From Anaerolineae bacterium (GTDB lineage: Bacteria; Chloroflexota; Anaerolineae; Aggregatilineales; Phototrophicaceae): a stretch of 64,000 nucleotides of DNA. How positions within the stretch are numbered: the stretch's first letter is position 1; each line of letters begins with the position of its first letter. The notes below the pieces were generated by a model. It searched no databases. It worked only from the letters and a program-made list of their open reading frames with translations, and was not told the DNA's origin. The stretch is taken from NCBI GenBank assembly GCA_022824365.1, contig JAJEAA010000018.1, forward strand, positions 372,001-436,000, in the 5' to 3' direction. This document shows positions 18,621-27,639 of this stretch, piece by piece. Position numbers and translations under genes: made by a program.

Positions 18621-19667
18621 GTGGTCACGATTAAAGAAGTCGCGCATATCGCCGGTGTCTCCATTGCCACTGTTTCGCGCGTCCTCAGCAATAGTGATTA
18701 TCCTGTCAGCCAGCAGACTCGCGCCACCATTCTCAAGGTTGCGGGGGAAGTCGGCTATTCGCCCAATCGCGCCGCCCGCAGCTTGCGCACCGAACGCTCA
18801 TCCCTGATTGGCGTCATCCTCGACAACTTTTCTTCTCAATGGGCGCCTGTAATCGTGCGCGGCATTCAAGATGTCCTGCTCAAGAAAGGCTATTTCACCC
18901 TGGTAGTCAACATCCCTTGGGAAAAGCATTCGCGAGCGGATGTCGTCAAAGACCTCATGGGCCATTCGGTGGACGCCTTTGTATTTGTCGAGACTTGGTA
19001 TCCGGTGCGGGAACGCCTGGACATGATCAACAAAAAACCCTACGTCATCGTCCACCGCCTGTTTCACGAGTCCGATCCGCACAGCATCATCCCGGACGAA
19101 ACCTACAACAGTTCGCTGGTGGTGAAACATCTATTGGATTTGGGGCACGAGAAGGTCGCCTATATCGCCGGCGACGCCAACTACTTTTCTTCCTCGCAAC
19201 GGCTGGGTGCTTACCTGGATACCATGCGCGCCGCCGGGCTTGGCATTCGAGACGGCTGGATTGCCCAGGGCGAATGGTGCATTCCGAGCGGCTATCAATG
19301 CGCTCAGCGAATTTTATCCCATGTTGAAATGCCCAGCGCAATTGTCGCCGCAAACGATGGATTGGCTTATGGCGCCTTGCTGGCGGTACTCGACGCCGGC
19401 TTGAAAGTGCCGGATGATATCGCCATCGTCGGCTACGACAACAATGACATCTCGTGCATATCGAACCCAACGATCACCACCGTCTCCCTGCCGCTCTTTC
19501 TGATGGGACAAATTGCCGCTGAAAACCTGCTCTGCCAGCTCCAAACAAGCGACCGCGAATATGCGGAACAACTTATTCCGGGCGAGCTCATCGTCCGCCA
19601 ATCTTGTGGCGCGCCCGAGGGCGTCGAGGTCTATGCCCGCGATTTCCTGCGCGCGACCGCAGAATGA
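18621..19667 (+). CDS. LacI-family transcriptional regulator
   Basis: A 348-residue regulator with an N-terminal helix-turn-helix (VTIKEVAHIAGVSIATVSRV) and hinge segment SPNRAARSLRTERSSLIGV, followed by a periplasmic-binding-protein-like sensor domain with VPDDIAIVGYDNNDISCISN. The start is GTG at 18621 and no SD is apparent. Two operator-like sites precede it. It heads an apparent operon with a sugar importer and a GH127 arabinofuranosidase, so it probably senses an arabinose-containing sugar and represses these genes. The effector is inferred from context only. Confidence 0.94.
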   Translation: MVTIKEVAHIAGVSIATVSRVLSNSDYPVSQQTRATILKVAGEVGYSPNRAARSLRTERSSLIGVILDNFSSQWAPVIVRGIQDVLLKKGYFTLVVNIPWEKHSRADVVKDLMGHSVDAFVFVETWYPVRERLDMINKKPYVIVHRLFHESDPHSIIPDETYNSSLVVKHLLDLGHEKVAYIAGDANYFSSSQRLGAYLDTMRAAGLGIRDGWIAQGEWCIPSGYQCAQRILSHVEMPSAIVAANDGLAYGALLAVLDAGLKVPDDIAIVGYDNNDISCISNPTITTVSLPLFLMGQIAAENLLCQLQTSDREYAEQLIPGELIVRQSCGAPEGVEVYARDFLRATAE

Positions 19668-19765
19668 TCTTACATGAGATTACTGAAAGGAGGATTGACT
19701 GGAGAAAGTGAGGCGAGTTAACACATTTTGCCAGATCATCAATATCAAATAAGGAGATGAAGAAA

Positions 19766-21016
19766 ATGACACCCCGAAGAATAGTTTTCGCAGTCTTGAT
19801 CATGGCGCTCTTTATCGGCGCGCTGCCGCTTTCGGCGCAAGATGAAGACGTCACCATGACAATGTGGGTCCGCAACATCGGCACCCAGGTGCAGGAGCTG
19901 ATTGATGCCTGGAACGCCAGGGGCGGCAGCCAGATAGAATTGACCGTCATCCCGCCAAACGAGTTTGTCACCAAAATGGGCGCCGCTATCGCCGCCGGCG
20001 AATCACCCGATATCGCCAGCATCGATCTGATCTACGCGCCAGCCTTCGCCGCAGCCGGTCAACTGTTGGATATCACGGACTGGGTGGACGCGCTGTCCTA
20101 CGCCGATGACTTGCTGCCGGCGCATTCGGAGCTAGGCACATACCAGGGGCGGAAGTATGCCGTGCCCTTCCTCATCGAAGGCTCGTTCATCATCTACAAC
20201 AAAGGCCTCTTTGAAGCGGCTGGCCTGGATCCCGAAGTTCCGCCATCAACCTGGGACGAACTGCTGGAGGCGGCGCGCGCAATCTCCGCCATTGACGACG
20301 AGACCTACGGCTACTACTTCGCGGGCGCCTGCGCCGGCTGCAATGCCTTCACTTACCTGCCCTTCATTTGGGCCAGCGGCGGCGATGTGCTCAGCGACGA
20401 CTACAGCGAAGCCACCATCGCGACTGACCCCATTGTGCGCGAGGCGCTAGAATTCTATCGGCTGATGTGGGAAGAAGGGCTCATTCCGGAGGGCGCGAGC
20501 ATCGATGATGGCTCCAGCTTCGTGAGCGCCTTCGGCACCGGCACAATCGGCATGGCGGGCACGGGCGCCTTCGGCATCAACACCTACCGGAACGATCACC
20601 CCGAGCTGAACCTGGGCGCCTTCCACATCCCGGGCAAGGATGGCGGCGCCGCGTCCTTCGGCGGCGGTGATGTCATCGCCATAGGCAGCGGCACGCAACA
20701 TCCGGAGGAAGCCTGGGAGTTCCTCGAATGGATGATGAGCGAAGAAACTCAGCTTGAACTCTACGCAGCCAGAAATCGGACGACCGTGCGCGTTTCCATG
20801 CTCGAGAACGAGTATTCCGCGGGCGACGATCTCGTGCTCACGGCCGCAAGCGCGCTGGCAGTGGGCCACTCGCCCTACTCGCTCGTCTACAACGACCTCT
20901 TCAACGACCCCAATGGTCCCTGGCTGGAGATGATCCAAATCGCGATCCTCGATGGCGACATCGACGGCGCGCTGCAACTTGGTCAGGATCGATTCACACA
21001 GATTATGAGCGGCTAG
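19766..21016 (+). CDS. Extracellular sugar-binding protein, family 1 (MalE-like)
   Basis: Receptor of a CUT1 sugar importer, 416 residues from ATG 19766. The frame also offers ATG at 19757, but AAGGAG (19751-19756) touches that codon directly, whereas it is spaced 9 bp from 19766, so the later start is preferred. The signal peptide runs MTPRRIVFAVLIMALFIGAL and ends near LSAQDED, without a lipobox. The body has family-1 features such as KMGAAIAAGESPDIASID and KYAVPFLIEGSFIIYN. Two permeases and a GH127 enzyme follow. No CUT1 ATPase is present nearby, so a shared MsmK/UgpC-type ATPase elsewhere is expected. Confidence 0.9.
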   Translation: MTPRRIVFAVLIMALFIGALPLSAQDEDVTMTMWVRNIGTQVQELIDAWNARGGSQIELTVIPPNEFVTKMGAAIAAGESPDIASIDLIYAPAFAAAGQLLDITDWVDALSYADDLLPAHSELGTYQGRKYAVPFLIEGSFIIYNKGLFEAAGLDPEVPPSTWDELLEAARAISAIDDETYGYYFAGACAGCNAFTYLPFIWASGGDVLSDDYSEATIATDPIVREALEFYRLMWEEGLIPEGASIDDGSSFVSAFGTGTIGMAGTGAFGINTYRNDHPELNLGAFHIPGKDGGAASFGGGDVIAIGSGTQHPEEAWEFLEWMMSEETQLELYAARNRTTVRVSMLENEYSAGDDLVLTAASALAVGHSPYSLVYNDLFNDPNGPWLEMIQIAILDGDIDGALQLGQDRFTQIMSG

Positions 21017-21102
21017 CCGCTAATCGCTTGAGCGTCTGTCGATTTAGCGTTACGCTACTGTCGGCAGGCGCTCTTGCCGCCGCTGGCTGAAAGGATCTCG
21101 CT

Positions 21103-22002
21103 CTGAGCGCGATACACCTGCTTGGATCTCTCAGCTGGGAGCAGCGCCGCAAGCTGACCGGGCTGCTCTTCGTCCTGCCGACGGTGCTCTTCGTGACGGT
21201 CTTCTTCATTATCCCGCTGGCGATGACGCTCTTCATGTCCTTCCACGATTGGCCTCTCATCGGCGAGCAATCCTGGATCGGCACGACCAATTACACCGAG
21301 CTGGCGAAAGATCGGCAATACCTCAAGAGCCTGGATTTCACCTTTCGCTACACGCTTCTCGTTACGCCGCCGATATTCATTCTGGGCTTCATCCTGGCGT
21401 CGCTGGTGCGGCACAATATCCGCTTCATCGGCATATTCCGCACGATATTCTTTCTGCCCGTGGTGATCGGACTGGGGGTCTCCAGTTTGCTGTGGGTCTG
21501 GATGCTGGATCAGCGCGTCGGCATCTTCAACAAAATCTTGCTGGATTTGCATCTGATAGAGAAGCCGCAGCTATTCCTGGCGAAACCGACCACCGCCATG
21601 AATGTCATCATTCTTTCAGTCGTTTGGAAGACCGTCGGCTTCACCATGATCCTGCTGCTGGCGGGCTTGCAGAGCATCCCGGACGAGCTCTATGAGTCGG
21701 CTGATGTGGATGGCGCGGGCTACTTCCGCAAGCTCCTGTACATCACGCTGCCGCTGATGCGCCGCACGATTGCCTTGGCGCTGATCCTATCCGTGATTGG
21801 CTCCGTGCTGGCATTCGACCAATTCTATATCATCACGCGGGGCGGACCTCGCAACAGCACAATTTCTATCGTCTACTGGATATTCAACAATTCCTTTACT
21901 TACTGGAAAATGGGCTATGGCTCAGCCATATCGATCGTATTGCTCGGCATCCTGGTGACCCTGTCCAGCATCCAATATTATGTCCTGCGAGAGCGATACT
22001 AG
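21103..22002 (+). CDS. MalF-type sugar ABC permease with apparent non-standard (CTG) start
   Basis: CUT1 permease with the EAA loop YESADVDGAGYFRKLLYITL and a normal C-terminus. The only ATG/GTG/TTG option before the first conserved region is GTG at 21184, which would cut into the first membrane helix. In-frame upstream codons encode LSWEQRRKLTGLLFVLPTVL, the usual MalF N-terminus, back to a stop at 21088. A GAAAGGA SD (21089-21095) is ideally placed for CTG at 21103, giving 299 residues. Start at CTG is therefore proposed, with a lost ATG by sequence error as the alternative. It lies 86 bp after the receptor gene and directly abuts the next permease. Confidence 0.85.
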   Translation: MSAIHLLGSLSWEQRRKLTGLLFVLPTVLFVTVFFIIPLAMTLFMSFHDWPLIGEQSWIGTTNYTELAKDRQYLKSLDFTFRYTLLVTPPIFILGFILASLVRHNIRFIGIFRTIFFLPVVIGLGVSSLLWVWMLDQRVGIFNKILLDLHLIEKPQLFLAKPTTAMNVIILSVVWKTVGFTMILLLAGLQSIPDELYESADVDGAGYFRKLLYITLPLMRRTIALALILSVIGSVLAFDQFYIITRGGPRNSTISIVYWIFNNSFTYWKMGYGSAISIVLLGILVTLSSIQYYVLRERY

Positions 22003-22911
22003 ATGACGGCGACTCCCCTTCGCGACCAAGCGACCGGCTTCGGCGGGCTGACCCAGCAGCAAAGGCGGCGCATCCGCCAGCGCGCGCTGCTGGCTATTAA
22101 GTATTTTGTCCTCACTGTGCTGGCGATTCTTTTTCTGTTCCCCATCGCCTGGTCCCTGCTCAACTCGCTGAAGCAGCCATCAGAGTCGCTTGCGATTCCG
22201 CCGACCTATCTGCCGACGCGGATTGTCTTTGACAACTATACGCAACTAAAAACCTTCGGCAATTACGGCGTCGTCGGGCATGTGGAGAACAGCGCGATTG
22301 TTGCGCTGATGACCGTGTTTGGCAGCCTGGTCTTGAGCACGCTGGGCGGCTACGGATTCGCTCGCTTCAACTTTCCGGGCAAGAACGCGCTCTTCATCAT
22401 GGTGCTGTCAACTTTGATGATCCCCTTCCAATCGATATTGATTCCACTCTTCGTGATGCTGGTGCGCTTCGAACTCAACGACACGCTCCCCGGGCTTGCC
22501 CTGGTTTACATCACCTTCCAACTGCCCTTTGGCATTTTCTTGATGCGCAACAGCTTCCTGGCGGTGCCGCGGGAAATCGAGGAAGCGGCGCTGTTGGATG
22601 GCTGCAGCTCGCTGAGCCTGCTGTATCGGATGATGCTGCGGCTGGTCCTGCCTGGGATAGTGACAGTAGCGATTTACGCCTTCATCAATTCATGGAATGA
22701 ATTCCTCGCCGCGCTGATTTTCATGTCCGACCAGGATAAGTTCACGCTGCCGGTCTTCTTGACCCTGGTCCGCAGCGGCATATATGGCACGGTGGATTGG
22801 GGCGCGCTGCAGGCGGGCGTCATCGTCGCTATCTTTCCCTGTCTGGTGGTTTTCCTGCTCTTGCAGCGCTATTACATCAACGGGCTAATAGGCGGCGCAG
22901 TGAATAACTGA
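22003..22911 (+). CDS. MalG-type sugar ABC permease
   Basis: Second CUT1 permease, 302 residues. It starts at the base after the MalF-type stop codon. Six membrane segments are apparent, beginning at residue 28, and the ATPase-contact loop reads EEAALLDGCSSLSLLYRMML. Cotranscribed with the receptor, the MalF partner and the GH127 gene 46 bp downstream. Confidence 0.94.
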   Translation: MTATPLRDQATGFGGLTQQQRRRIRQRALLAIKYFVLTVLAILFLFPIAWSLLNSLKQPSESLAIPPTYLPTRIVFDNYTQLKTFGNYGVVGHVENSAIVALMTVFGSLVLSTLGGYGFARFNFPGKNALFIMVLSTLMIPFQSILIPLFVMLVRFELNDTLPGLALVYITFQLPFGIFLMRNSFLAVPREIEEAALLDGCSSLSLLYRMMLRLVLPGIVTVAIYAFINSWNEFLAALIFMSDQDKFTLPVFLTLVRSGIYGTVDWGALQAGVIVAIFPCLVVFLLLQRYYINGLIGGAVNN

Positions 22912-22957
22912 ACAAGACGCAATAGTTTCAAGTTCCATAAACTCAACGGGACAAGTT

Positions 22958-24844
22958 ATGAGCGACCAAATCAGTGACTATCCGATAAAGCCAATACCCT
23001 TCACGCAAGTGGCTATCACCGACAACTTCTGGCGGCCGCGCATTGAAACCGCCATCACAATCACGATTCCCTACGACTTCGAGAAATGCGAAGAAACCGG
23101 GCGCATCGACAATTTCGCCAAAGCCGGCGGTCTGATGCCGGGCCCCCACGAAGGCATCTTCTACAACGACTCCGATGTCTTCAAAGTCGTCGAAGGCGCC
23201 GCCTATGCCCTGCAGGTCGCCCCAAATGCCGAGCTGGACAGTTATCTCGACGCGCTGATCGAGAAGTTTGCCGCCGCCCAGGAAGCCGACGGCTACCTCT
23301 ACACCGCCCGCACGATTGATCCGGCCAACCCGCCCGAGCCCTCCGGTCCCGAGCGCTGGTCGAACTTGCGTGTCAATCATGAACTTTACAACGTCGGGCA
23401 CATGTATGAAGCCGCAATCGCGCACTATGAAGCGACCGGCAAGCGAAACTTTCTTGATGTCGCGATCAAAAACGCCGATTTGATCGACGCCGTTTTCGGT
23501 CCCGACAAGCTGCGCGATGTCCCGGGTCATCAGGAAATTGAGCTCGCCTTGGTCCGGCTTTACCGAGTCACGGCCGATGCGCGCTACTTGCGCCTGGCGA
23601 AGTTCTTCCTCGATGAACGCGGCCGGGCGAACGGGCGCCAAATCTACGGCGCCTACTGCCAGGATCACCTGCCCGTGACGCAGCAGCGGGAAGCGCTGGG
23701 CCACGCCGTGCGCGCCGGTTATATGTACGCGGGTATGACCGATATCGCCGCCGCCACTGGCGACGCTGATTATGCCTCCGCCTCCGAGGCGCTTTGGGAT
23801 AATGTTGTCGGCAAAAAGCTGGCGCTCACTGGCGGCATCGGCGCGCGCCACGAAGGCGAGGCTTTCGGCGAGGATTACGAACTGCCCAATCTAACCGCCT
23901 ACAATGAAACCTGCGCCGCTCAAGCCAATATCCTCTGGAATCAACGATTGTTTCTGCTGACTGGCGAGGCGAAGTATATCGACATCCTGGAACGCAGCTT
24001 GTACAACGGCTTCCTCGCTGGCATCGGCATGGATGGCCGCTCCTTCTACTACGTCAACCCGCTGGCTTGCGACGGGGTTTACCAATTCAATCGCGATGAG
24101 AAAATGACGCGGCAACCCTGGTATGGCACCTCCTGTTGCCCAACAAATATCGTCCGCCTGCTGCCCTCGCTGTCAGGTTACGTCTACGCCGTCGGTGAAC
24201 GAGAAATATTTGTCAATCTGTATGTGGCCAGCAAGGTCGAAACCAGCTTGGCAGGCGCAAACATAACGATCGAACAAGAAACCGACTATCCCTGGGACGG
24301 CGACATCGATATCAACTTGACCGTCTCCCAACCGGCGACCTTCGCGCTGCGGCTGCGGATCCCTTCATTCGCCCAGGGCAAGCCGCTTCCAAGCAGCCTC
24401 TATCGCTACCTCGACGATTGCGGCGAGGCAGTCGCGCTCACTGTTGACGGCGAAGAACTGTCGGTTGAATTGCGGGACGGTTACATCGAAATCTCGCGCC
24501 GATGGTCCGGCCTAAGTCGGATTTCACTCCGCCTGCCAATGCCAATTCGGCGTGTTCTAGCGCATCGGGCCGTCGCTGACCTGGAAGGCATGGTGGCGCT
24601 GGAGCGCGGTCCGCTTGTCTACGCCCTGGAGGAAGAAGACAATGGCCGCGTGCTCGATCTTGCCTTGTCGGATTCAAGCCCGCTGGCGATCACGCGCGAG
24701 CCAAACTTGCTGGGCGGCATTACATCAATTAGCGGCGAGGCGCAGGCGCCAAATGGCGCGCCGCGAGCGTTTACCGCCGTTCCTTATTATGCCTGGGGCC
24801 ATCGGGGCGCCGGCGAAATGACCGTTTGGCTGCTTCGCGCCTGA
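22958..24844 (+). CDS. Glycoside hydrolase family 127 beta-L-arabinofuranosidase
   Basis: A 628-residue GH127 (DUF1680) enzyme, expected to release L-arabinofuranose from arabino-oligosaccharides or glycoproteins. The zinc/catalytic cluster known from Bifidobacterium HypBA1 (one Glu and three Cys) is present: Glu317 and Cys319 in YNETCAAQ, and Cys393-Cys394 in GTSCCPTN. The N-terminal alpha/alpha-barrel and C-terminal beta domain have normal size. No signal peptide is visible, so it probably acts in the cytoplasm on sugars imported by the adjacent transporter. The LacI gene upstream likely controls it. Strong assignment to family; the linkage cleaved is inferred from characterised members. 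Confidence 0.93.
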   Translation: MSDQISDYPIKPIPFTQVAITDNFWRPRIETAITITIPYDFEKCEETGRIDNFAKAGGLMPGPHEGIFYNDSDVFKVVEGAAYALQVAPNAELDSYLDALIEKFAAAQEADGYLYTARTIDPANPPEPSGPERWSNLRVNHELYNVGHMYEAAIAHYEATGKRNFLDVAIKNADLIDAVFGPDKLRDVPGHQEIELALVRLYRVTADARYLRLAKFFLDERGRANGRQIYGAYCQDHLPVTQQREALGHAVRAGYMYAGMTDIAAATGDADYASASEALWDNVVGKKLALTGGIGARHEGEAFGEDYELPNLTAYNETCAAQANILWNQRLFLLTGEAKYIDILERSLYNGFLAGIGMDGRSFYYVNPLACDGVYQFNRDEKMTRQPWYGTSCCPTNIVRLLPSLSGYVYAVGEREIFVNLYVASKVETSLAGANITIEQETDYPWDGDIDINLTVSQPATFALRLRIPSFAQGKPLPSSLYRYLDDCGEAVALTVDGEELSVELRDGYIEISRRWSGLSRISLRLPMPIRRVLAHRAVADLEGMVALERGPLVYALEEEDNGRVLDLALSDSSPLAITREPNLLGGITSISGEAQAPNGAPRAFTAVPYYAWGHRGAGEMTVWLLRA

Positions 24845-24865
24845 GCGCGGCGGCAATCCGCGAAG

Positions 24866-25894
24866 CTACATTTTGGGCCAAGTATCGCTCAATCGATAAC
24901 CCAGCGGCCAGGGATCATCGGGGTCGAGCATCAGTTGCTGCGTTCCGCTGATCCAGGCGCGCCCTCGTATGCTCGGCACAATCGCGGGCCGCCCGGCAAC
25001 CTCGGTGACTTGGGCAATGCGGCAGTCAAAGCGCGAGCCGATTATTGAGCGCGCCAGGAATTGATCGCCCGCAGCCATCTCGCCGCGAGCGTGAAGCGCC
25101 GCCATCCGCGCCGAGCAGCCGGTGCCGCAAGGCGAACGATCCAATTTGCCCGGATCAATCGCAACCGTATTCCGACCGATCAACAGGTCCCCGCTGCGTT
25201 CCAATGGCAGCGTGAACTGGCAGAATGAAATCTGGTTCCATTCCTCATGGAGCGGATGCTGGAAGCCTATCTGCTCATTGGCGGCCGCGGTGATCGCTGC
25301 GCCGACTTGCGCCAAATCCCGCGCTTCGTCCGGCTCAATTTCAAAGCCCAGCGCGCGCGCGTCGACCATGACGAAACTGTCGCCGCCATAGGCGATATCG
25401 GCAGCCAGCGTCCCGTAGCCTTCGAGCTCCAGCCGGGCATCCAGTTGATGAACAAATGAGGGCACATTGTGAAATTCAATGCTCTGCGCTTTGCCATCGC
25501 GACATTGGGCACGCACGCGCACCAGACCGGCCGGCGCTTCCAGAAAGAATGACGTTTCCGGCTCCTCCATTTCAACCATGCCGGTATCAAGCAACACGGT
25601 CGCCACACATATCGTATTCGAGCCGGACATGGGCGGCGTGTGCTCCGGCTCCATGATGATGAAGCCGTAAGCCGCTTCGGGCTGCTTGGGCGGGACGAGC
25701 AAGTTGATGTGCTTAAAGACGCCGCCGCGCGGCTCGTTCAAGACGAAACGGCGCAGTGTCTGGTCCCGCGCCAGCCAACGCGACTGCTCCCAAAGCGTAG
25801 CGCCCGGTGGAGGCGCGACGCCGCCAACAATTACATTGCCGACTTCGCCTTCGGCATGGCAGGTCACCATATGGATTAACTTGGTCGCGCGCAT
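24866..25894 (-). CDS. Proline racemase family enzyme (hydroxyproline epimerase or trans-3-hydroxyproline dehydratase)
   Basis: A 342-residue proline-racemase-fold enzyme. Of the two catalytic thiols in true racemases, the first is replaced by Ser90 (MSGSNTIC) and the second is kept as Cys256 ([12 protein letters not shown]). Ser or Thr at the first site is known in trans-3-hydroxy-L-proline dehydratases and some epimerases, so plain proline racemase activity is unlikely. The frame reaches back to 25939, but ATG 25894 has the SD (GAGGGAAA). It is convergent with the arabinofuranosidase gene, 21 bp apart, and divergent from the ComA-like operon. Confidence 0.88.
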   Translation of the reverse strand: MRATKLIHMVTCHAEGEVGNVIVGGVAPPPGATLWEQSRWLARDQTLRRFVLNEPRGGVFKHINLLVPPKQPEAAYGFIIMEPEHTPPMSGSNTICVATVLLDTGMVEMEEPETSFFLEAPAGLVRVRAQCRDGKAQSIEFHNVPSFVHQLDARLELEGYGTLAADIAYGGDSFVMVDARALGFEIEPDEARDLAQVGAAITAAANEQIGFQHPLHEEWNQISFCQFTLPLERSGDLLIGRNTVAIDPGKLDRSPCGTGCSARMAALHARGEMAAGDQFLARSIIGSRFDCRIAQVTEVAGRPAIVPSIRGRAWISGTQQLMLDPDDPWPLGYRLSDTWPKM

Positions 25895-26037
25895 GGCGTT
25901 TCCCTCACTGATTTCCTCGATCGAATACATGGCCGGCATGGGTCAATATATAAATCATATTGGCGCGCTTAACAATTATCTGCCAACATAAACAGTATTG
26001 CAGTTGCGGGATATCGACTAATGATGGACGGGATGCC

Positions 26038-26850
26038 ATGACAAACGATACGATGGCCGAACTCTTTTCGTTGACAGCTTACGAGAAGCCGCGCCGGCTG
26101 CGGCAAACCTGGCTGAAAGATGTCGGTTACGACGAAGCGCCCCATTATGTGGAGCGCATGGGCTTGGCCGAGCTGGCCGACTTCCTCGATGTGGCTGCCG
26201 CGAGATTGGACTACGTCAAGATCGTCACCACACAAGTAGTTTTCAGTCCGCGCGATTGGCTCAAACGCAAGATCGCGACCTACCGGCGCTTTGATGTCGA
26301 ACCCTATCTGGATCACACTTTTTTCATGCGAGCGTATCGGCAGGGTGTCGTCGAGCGGGCTATAGCCGCCGGACGTGAACTAGGATTCCGCGCCATTGAA
26401 TTTATGAACACAGCCGATGACATCAGTAGCGCGCAATGGGCAGCCTGGCGCAAACATGCGCTGGCGCTGGATATGCGCATCATCTTCGAGCATCACCCGC
26501 TCTACAACTGGAATCAGTCTCTGCCGAGGAAGTCCGCTTCGGCAGAGGACATCCTGCGCGAAGCCGAACCGTTTCTAGCCGACGGCGCCTTCGCCGTGAT
26601 GATCGATCATGACGAGCTTGAACTGCAGGGCGAGCGGGCCGCTGAAGAAATCGGCGCGGTCGCCGAAGCCCTGGGCATAGAGCGGCTCATCTTTGAAGCT
26701 ACCTCTCCGAAAGAAGGTCCAATGATCTGGCGCGACAATCTTCAATGCTACTTCAAGCTCTTCGGGCCGGACTGCAACGTCGCCAACGTGATGCCTAGCC
26801 AAGCCCTTTATGTTGATGCCTTGCGTCAGGCGGCGGCGCCCGGCCGCTGA
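26038..26850 (+). CDS. Phosphosulfolactate synthase-like (ComA family) TIM-barrel protein
   Basis: A 270-residue protein resembling ComA, which adds sulfite to phosphoenolpyruvate in coenzyme M and sulfolactate synthesis. Family-like stretches are LDYVKIVTTQVVFSP near the N-terminus and IFEATSPKEGPMIW followed by CYFKLFGPDCNVANVMPSQA near the C-terminus. ATG 26038 is preferred over an upstream TTG (25960) because GGACGGG precedes it. It leads a three-gene operon with an RraA-like protein and an RmlD-like reductase. No ComB or ComC partner is present, so a role in sulfonate synthesis is unproven; many bacterial ComA-like proteins are uncharacterised. Confidence 0.75.
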   Translation: MTNDTMAELFSLTAYEKPRRLRQTWLKDVGYDEAPHYVERMGLAELADFLDVAAARLDYVKIVTTQVVFSPRDWLKRKIATYRRFDVEPYLDHTFFMRAYRQGVVERAIAAGRELGFRAIEFMNTADDISSAQWAAWRKHALALDMRIIFEHHPLYNWNQSLPRKSASAEDILREAEPFLADGAFAVMIDHDELELQGERAAEEIGAVAEALGIERLIFEATSPKEGPMIWRDNLQCYFKLFGPDCNVANVMPSQALYVDALRQAAAPGR

Positions 26851-26859
26851 TGGTACAAT
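26851..26859 (+). promoter_or_regulatory. Extended -10 promoter upstream of the RraA-like gene
   Basis: TGGTACAAT, a TGn-extended -10 box, begins directly after the stop codon of the ComA-like gene and 38 bp before the next start. It could add a separate transcript for the downstream pair. No -35 is evident. Confidence 0.4.
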
Positions 26860-26896
26860 CTCGCGGGAGAGGCTCAAAAATCGAGGAAGAATTCAA

Positions 26897-27610
26897 ATGC
26901 ACGACGCCCTGTTGAACAAGCTGCGAGCGGTTGATACCGCCACCATCTGCAACGTGATCGAACTCTTTGAAGCGCGTCCGCGCAATCGCGGTTTCATGCA
27001 CCGTCACATCAGAGCCGCTTTCCCGGATCTGCCGCCGATGGTCGGTTTCGCCGCCACCGCAACCTGCCGTACCTTCACCGAGCCGCCAGCGAAAGACCTG
27101 CCAGGTGTACCGGATGTCATCGACCGATTCGACGAATTGGCCGGTCCCCCGGTGATCGTCATGCAGAACCTTGACACGGCCGGGCAGGCGGCCAATTTCG
27201 GCGATGTGTTCTGTAATTCTTTCAAAGCCTTCGGCGCGGTCGGCTTGGTCACGAATGGACCGGGCAGAGATTTCATCGGCATTGAGCCGCTCGCCTTCCC
27301 GGTATTTTATAGTGGCGTCGTCTGCGCTCACGGTTATATGCACTTGCTCGAAACATACGCTCCCGTGCAAGTCGGCGGCATCGACGTCTATCCCAACGAT
27401 TTGCTGCACGGCGATGCCAACGGCGTTACCACGATTCCACTCGCCATCGCAGCCGAGGTAGCGGATGTCAGCGCCGAATACGCCGCGGCGGAAGCGGTCG
27501 TCATCGAAACGGCGCAGAGCGGGGAAGCCAGCTTGCAGGACTTGCGCGATGCTTACGGCGAGATGTCCCGCCGCATCACCCAACTCAGCGCGCGCGTCCG
27601 AAAGGCTTAA
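26897..27610 (+). CDS. RraA-like protein / 4-hydroxy-4-methyl-2-oxoglutarate aldolase family
   Basis: A 237-residue member of the RraA/HMG-aldolase family, which cleaves 4-hydroxy-2-oxo acids to pyruvate or decarboxylates oxaloacetate. Family stretches: DTATICNVIELFEARPRN, GLVTNGPGRDFIGI (the GxxxDRD-like core) and VYPNDLLHGDANGVTTIP. The frame extends to 26810, but the SD GAGGAAG and the family start favour ATG 26897. It is followed 29 bp later by an RmlD-like gene. True RraA regulators of RNase E lack the aldolase Asp; here GRDF keeps it, so an enzyme is more likely. Confidence 0.85.
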   Translation: MHDALLNKLRAVDTATICNVIELFEARPRNRGFMHRHIRAAFPDLPPMVGFAATATCRTFTEPPAKDLPGVPDVIDRFDELAGPPVIVMQNLDTAGQAANFGDVFCNSFKAFGAVGLVTNGPGRDFIGIEPLAFPVFYSGVVCAHGYMHLLETYAPVQVGGIDVYPNDLLHGDANGVTTIPLAIAAEVADVSAEYAAAEAVVIETAQSGEASLQDLRDAYGEMSRRITQLSARVRKA

Positions 27611-27639
27611 GCCGCTGCCCCCACAATCAGGAGATCATC

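Noticed and set aside
19695..19723. Internal promoter before the sugar-binding protein gene (TTGACT, 17 bp, TTAACA)
   Set aside because: The -35 is good but the -10 matches only two of six positions; transcription from the LacI promoter is sufficient.
24845..24865. Terminator hairpin between the convergent GH127 and proline-racemase-family genes
   Set aside because: Only a 5 bp CGCGG/CCGCG stem and no T-run on either strand.
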